A stretch of DNA of 64,000 nucleotides from Kingdonia uniflora (taxonomy: Eukaryota > Streptophyta > Magnoliopsida > Ranunculales > Circaeasteraceae): NCBI GenBank assembly GCA_014058105.1, contig JACGCM010002893.1, positions 868,001 through 932,000 of the forward strand, given 5' to 3'. The notes under the pieces were generated by a model. It did no database searches and was not told the DNA's origin. It saw only the letters and a list, made by a program, of their open reading frames with translations. Both the position numbers and the translations under genes were made by a program. The stretch's first letter is position 1; every line of letters begins with the position of its first letter. Below, piece after piece: positions 62,645 to 64,000 of the stretch.

Positions 62645-63343
62645 GTCTCGTTGAAGAAATGAGGCCCTTCATCTGTCTTTAGCATACGGGGAGGTGAGGA
62701 GGATGCAGAGGATCATTTTCTTCTATGGGCCATAATTCTTTGGCTATGAAGAAGATCCTTCATCTGTGAAATTTATCTCTGACTTTCCTGCGTCTTGCAG
62801 TATGGGATCAAAGTTTGGGGTCTGCGCCTTCTGTGAACTGGTCGTTCCTTGAAAAGGATTTCGAGTTAATACTTGATGTAAATTGAAGTACTCTATAAAA
62901 ATTATCTGTTGTAAAGTATTATGTAAAAGTAACTTTTGGACTGAATAAAATATATGTTTTTTGTTGTGATGATATTGTGTCTTCGGGCTTGGTTGTTTTC
63001 TGTGGTAATTTAGATAAGTAGGTGATATGTGTCTGAGGGTAAAAATGATGTTGAGGGTTGAGGTAAGTTTTGGAGAAGGTCGAGTTGTTGGTTCGAACTA
63101 GACGTCTCATCTTTATGCGAGCTGCATGCGTTGCCATGTACGCATCTGAGGGGATATTTTGTGCTATGAGGTAATGAGTTGTCACGATATTCTGCATATA
63201 TATTATGTTGTTCCCGAGATGTTCGTGCCAATATATTTTGAGGAAAATCTGTGGGGTGATTGATTCTATGGAGATCTTCGTTTGTCTATAAGTAGGGATT
63301 CCTTGCTGATGCTACTTGTATTAAGCTGGAGTTGTGTTCGAGC
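62645..63343. other. Spacer between right small genes B and A
   Basis: A/T-rich, with no recognised feature except a TATA-like octamer TATAAGTA at 63287-63294, 50 bp before the A-gene ATG and identical to the octamer upstream of the left B gene. Confidence 0.4.
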
Positions 63344-63703
63344 ATGGTGAGGACTCGGTCTTAGTGTGCTCAGCAGGCGGCGGATGGCCGGTTTCATATC
63401 AAGGTTTTTAAACTCCGTGAATGCTATTTTCGTCATTTGCCATATGATGTTACTCTTCCGGAATGGCCATTGAATCTGGTTGGCTTGGATGATGAAGGCA
63501 TGCTCGTTGAGCATGATCGGTTTATTTGGTGTAACATTTTTCGTAAGTCTCTGGTGGATCCTTGAGTGCGCGAACTGACTGTTCGCTAGCTCGCATGCGA
63601 TAAGATCGTGGAAGAGGACGTAAGGGCAGCGAATGGGGAGTTAATTTTGTGTGGGCAACCGAATCATTGGGGGTGCTTCAGATATGACTGGGGAGCTTGG
63701 TGA
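63344..63703 (+). pseudogene. Small unknown-family gene, type A, right copy (three stops)
   Basis: The frame from ATG 63344 (MVRTRS, then stop) to TGA 63701-63703 is about 119 codons and is co-linear with the left A copy. It is interrupted by in-frame TAG at 63362-63364, TGA at 63563-63565 and TAG at 63587-63589. Similarity to the left copy runs across all three stops: H/M-D-R, C-x-x-F-R, L/I-VDP, V-R-E-L against A-R-K-L, I-V/A-E/D-E-D, G-E-L-I-L-C-G, and G-C-F-R. Each stop is one C-to-T change from CAG or CGA. There is no frameshift, so loss of function came from point changes only. Function is unknown. A TATA-like octamer lies upstream. Confidence 0.6.
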
Positions 63704-64000
63704 GGTCGAGGCTGTGAGACTTGTGGGAAGTAATATGTTTTGTAGTAGTACTCTGTAGTAAATAAAATATAATTTGAGAGGTTGTGAGAGAATAAAGTAT
63801 GTGATATTTCGATCTGATTGAATAAAGTATTATGTTATATTTATTGTGTATGGATGTTGTGCAAAACAGTTGTAGGATTTTAATAGCTGTATTGATATCT
63901 TCGGATTTTAAAAATTGAGCCATTTTAGGATAGTTTGTACGATCTTGGTAGAGTATAAGTAAGATGATTGGTCATTTTGATACGAGACTGAGAAAAGGTG
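63704..64000. other. Right flank
   Basis: A/T-rich sequence at the window edge. The open frame on the minus strand here is low-complexity and matches nothing I recognise. Confidence 0.4.

Noticed and set aside
1..64000. CRISPR arrays, bacterial operons or organelle DNA
   Set aside because: No regularly spaced short repeats, no Shine-Dalgarno-led gene runs, and genes are spliced in nuclear style.

Overview
This is a stretch of nuclear DNA from a flowering plant, most likely a eudicot. The evidence is spliced genes with GT-AG introns and A/T-rich intron sequence, proteins that match Arabidopsis families along their whole length, a nuclear tRNA-Leu, and many plant transposon classes (LINE, SINE, hAT, LTR elements). 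The species cannot be read from the sequence. Gene models were assembled by hand from splice sites, reading frame and remembered Arabidopsis homologues; no search was run.

Layout: 0.9-2.0 kb (minus), two decayed small genes of an unrecognised family. 3.2-17.4 kb (plus), a 24-exon importin-13/transportin-like karyopherin whose 5.45-kb intron 10 holds a SINE and a 3.3-kb solo LTR. 17.85 kb, tRNA-Leu(CAG). 18.8-23.8 kb (minus), a C-type-lectin receptor-like (pseudo)kinase. 24.1-35.2 kb (plus), RAD52-2, whose 10-kb intron 2 contains a hAT transposase remnant, a captured fragment of an endo-beta-mannosidase gene, a 1.36-kb foldback, a decayed second copy of RAD52-2's own first two exons, and a degenerate LINE. 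36.1-46.1 kb (minus), a DUF1350 alpha/beta-hydrolase-like gene with two LTR elements in one intron. 46.3-50.1 kb (plus), a WBP2/GRAM-like gene with a gag-bearing LTR element, itself interrupted by a hAT MITE, in intron 2. 51.0-60.4 kb (minus), a PRP38-type splicing factor with an RS tail and a 6-kb repeat-filled intron. 62.3-63.7 kb (plus), a second pair of the unknown small-gene family.

The six conserved genes do housekeeping jobs: nuclear import, organellar DNA recombination, splicing and membrane/lipid-type functions. They are not an operon-like system. Two pairs are head-to-head with short shared promoters (lectin kinase/RAD52-2, 301 bp; DUF1350/WBP2-like, 186 bp). RAD52-2 and DUF1350 are also neighbours in Arabidopsis as I remember it (At5g47870, At5g47860). 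Intron growth by nested transposons accounts for most of the window.

The most novel item is the small-gene family at both ends. Each end carries a 'B' gene followed about 0.7-1.0 kb later by an 'A' gene in the same orientation, the two ends being inverted relative to each other. A and B look like paralogues. Only the right-hand B is open. Both A copies are broken at the same codon by what look like C-to-T changes. The other strong item is the self-duplication of the RAD52-2 5' end, which starts exactly where the foldback ends.
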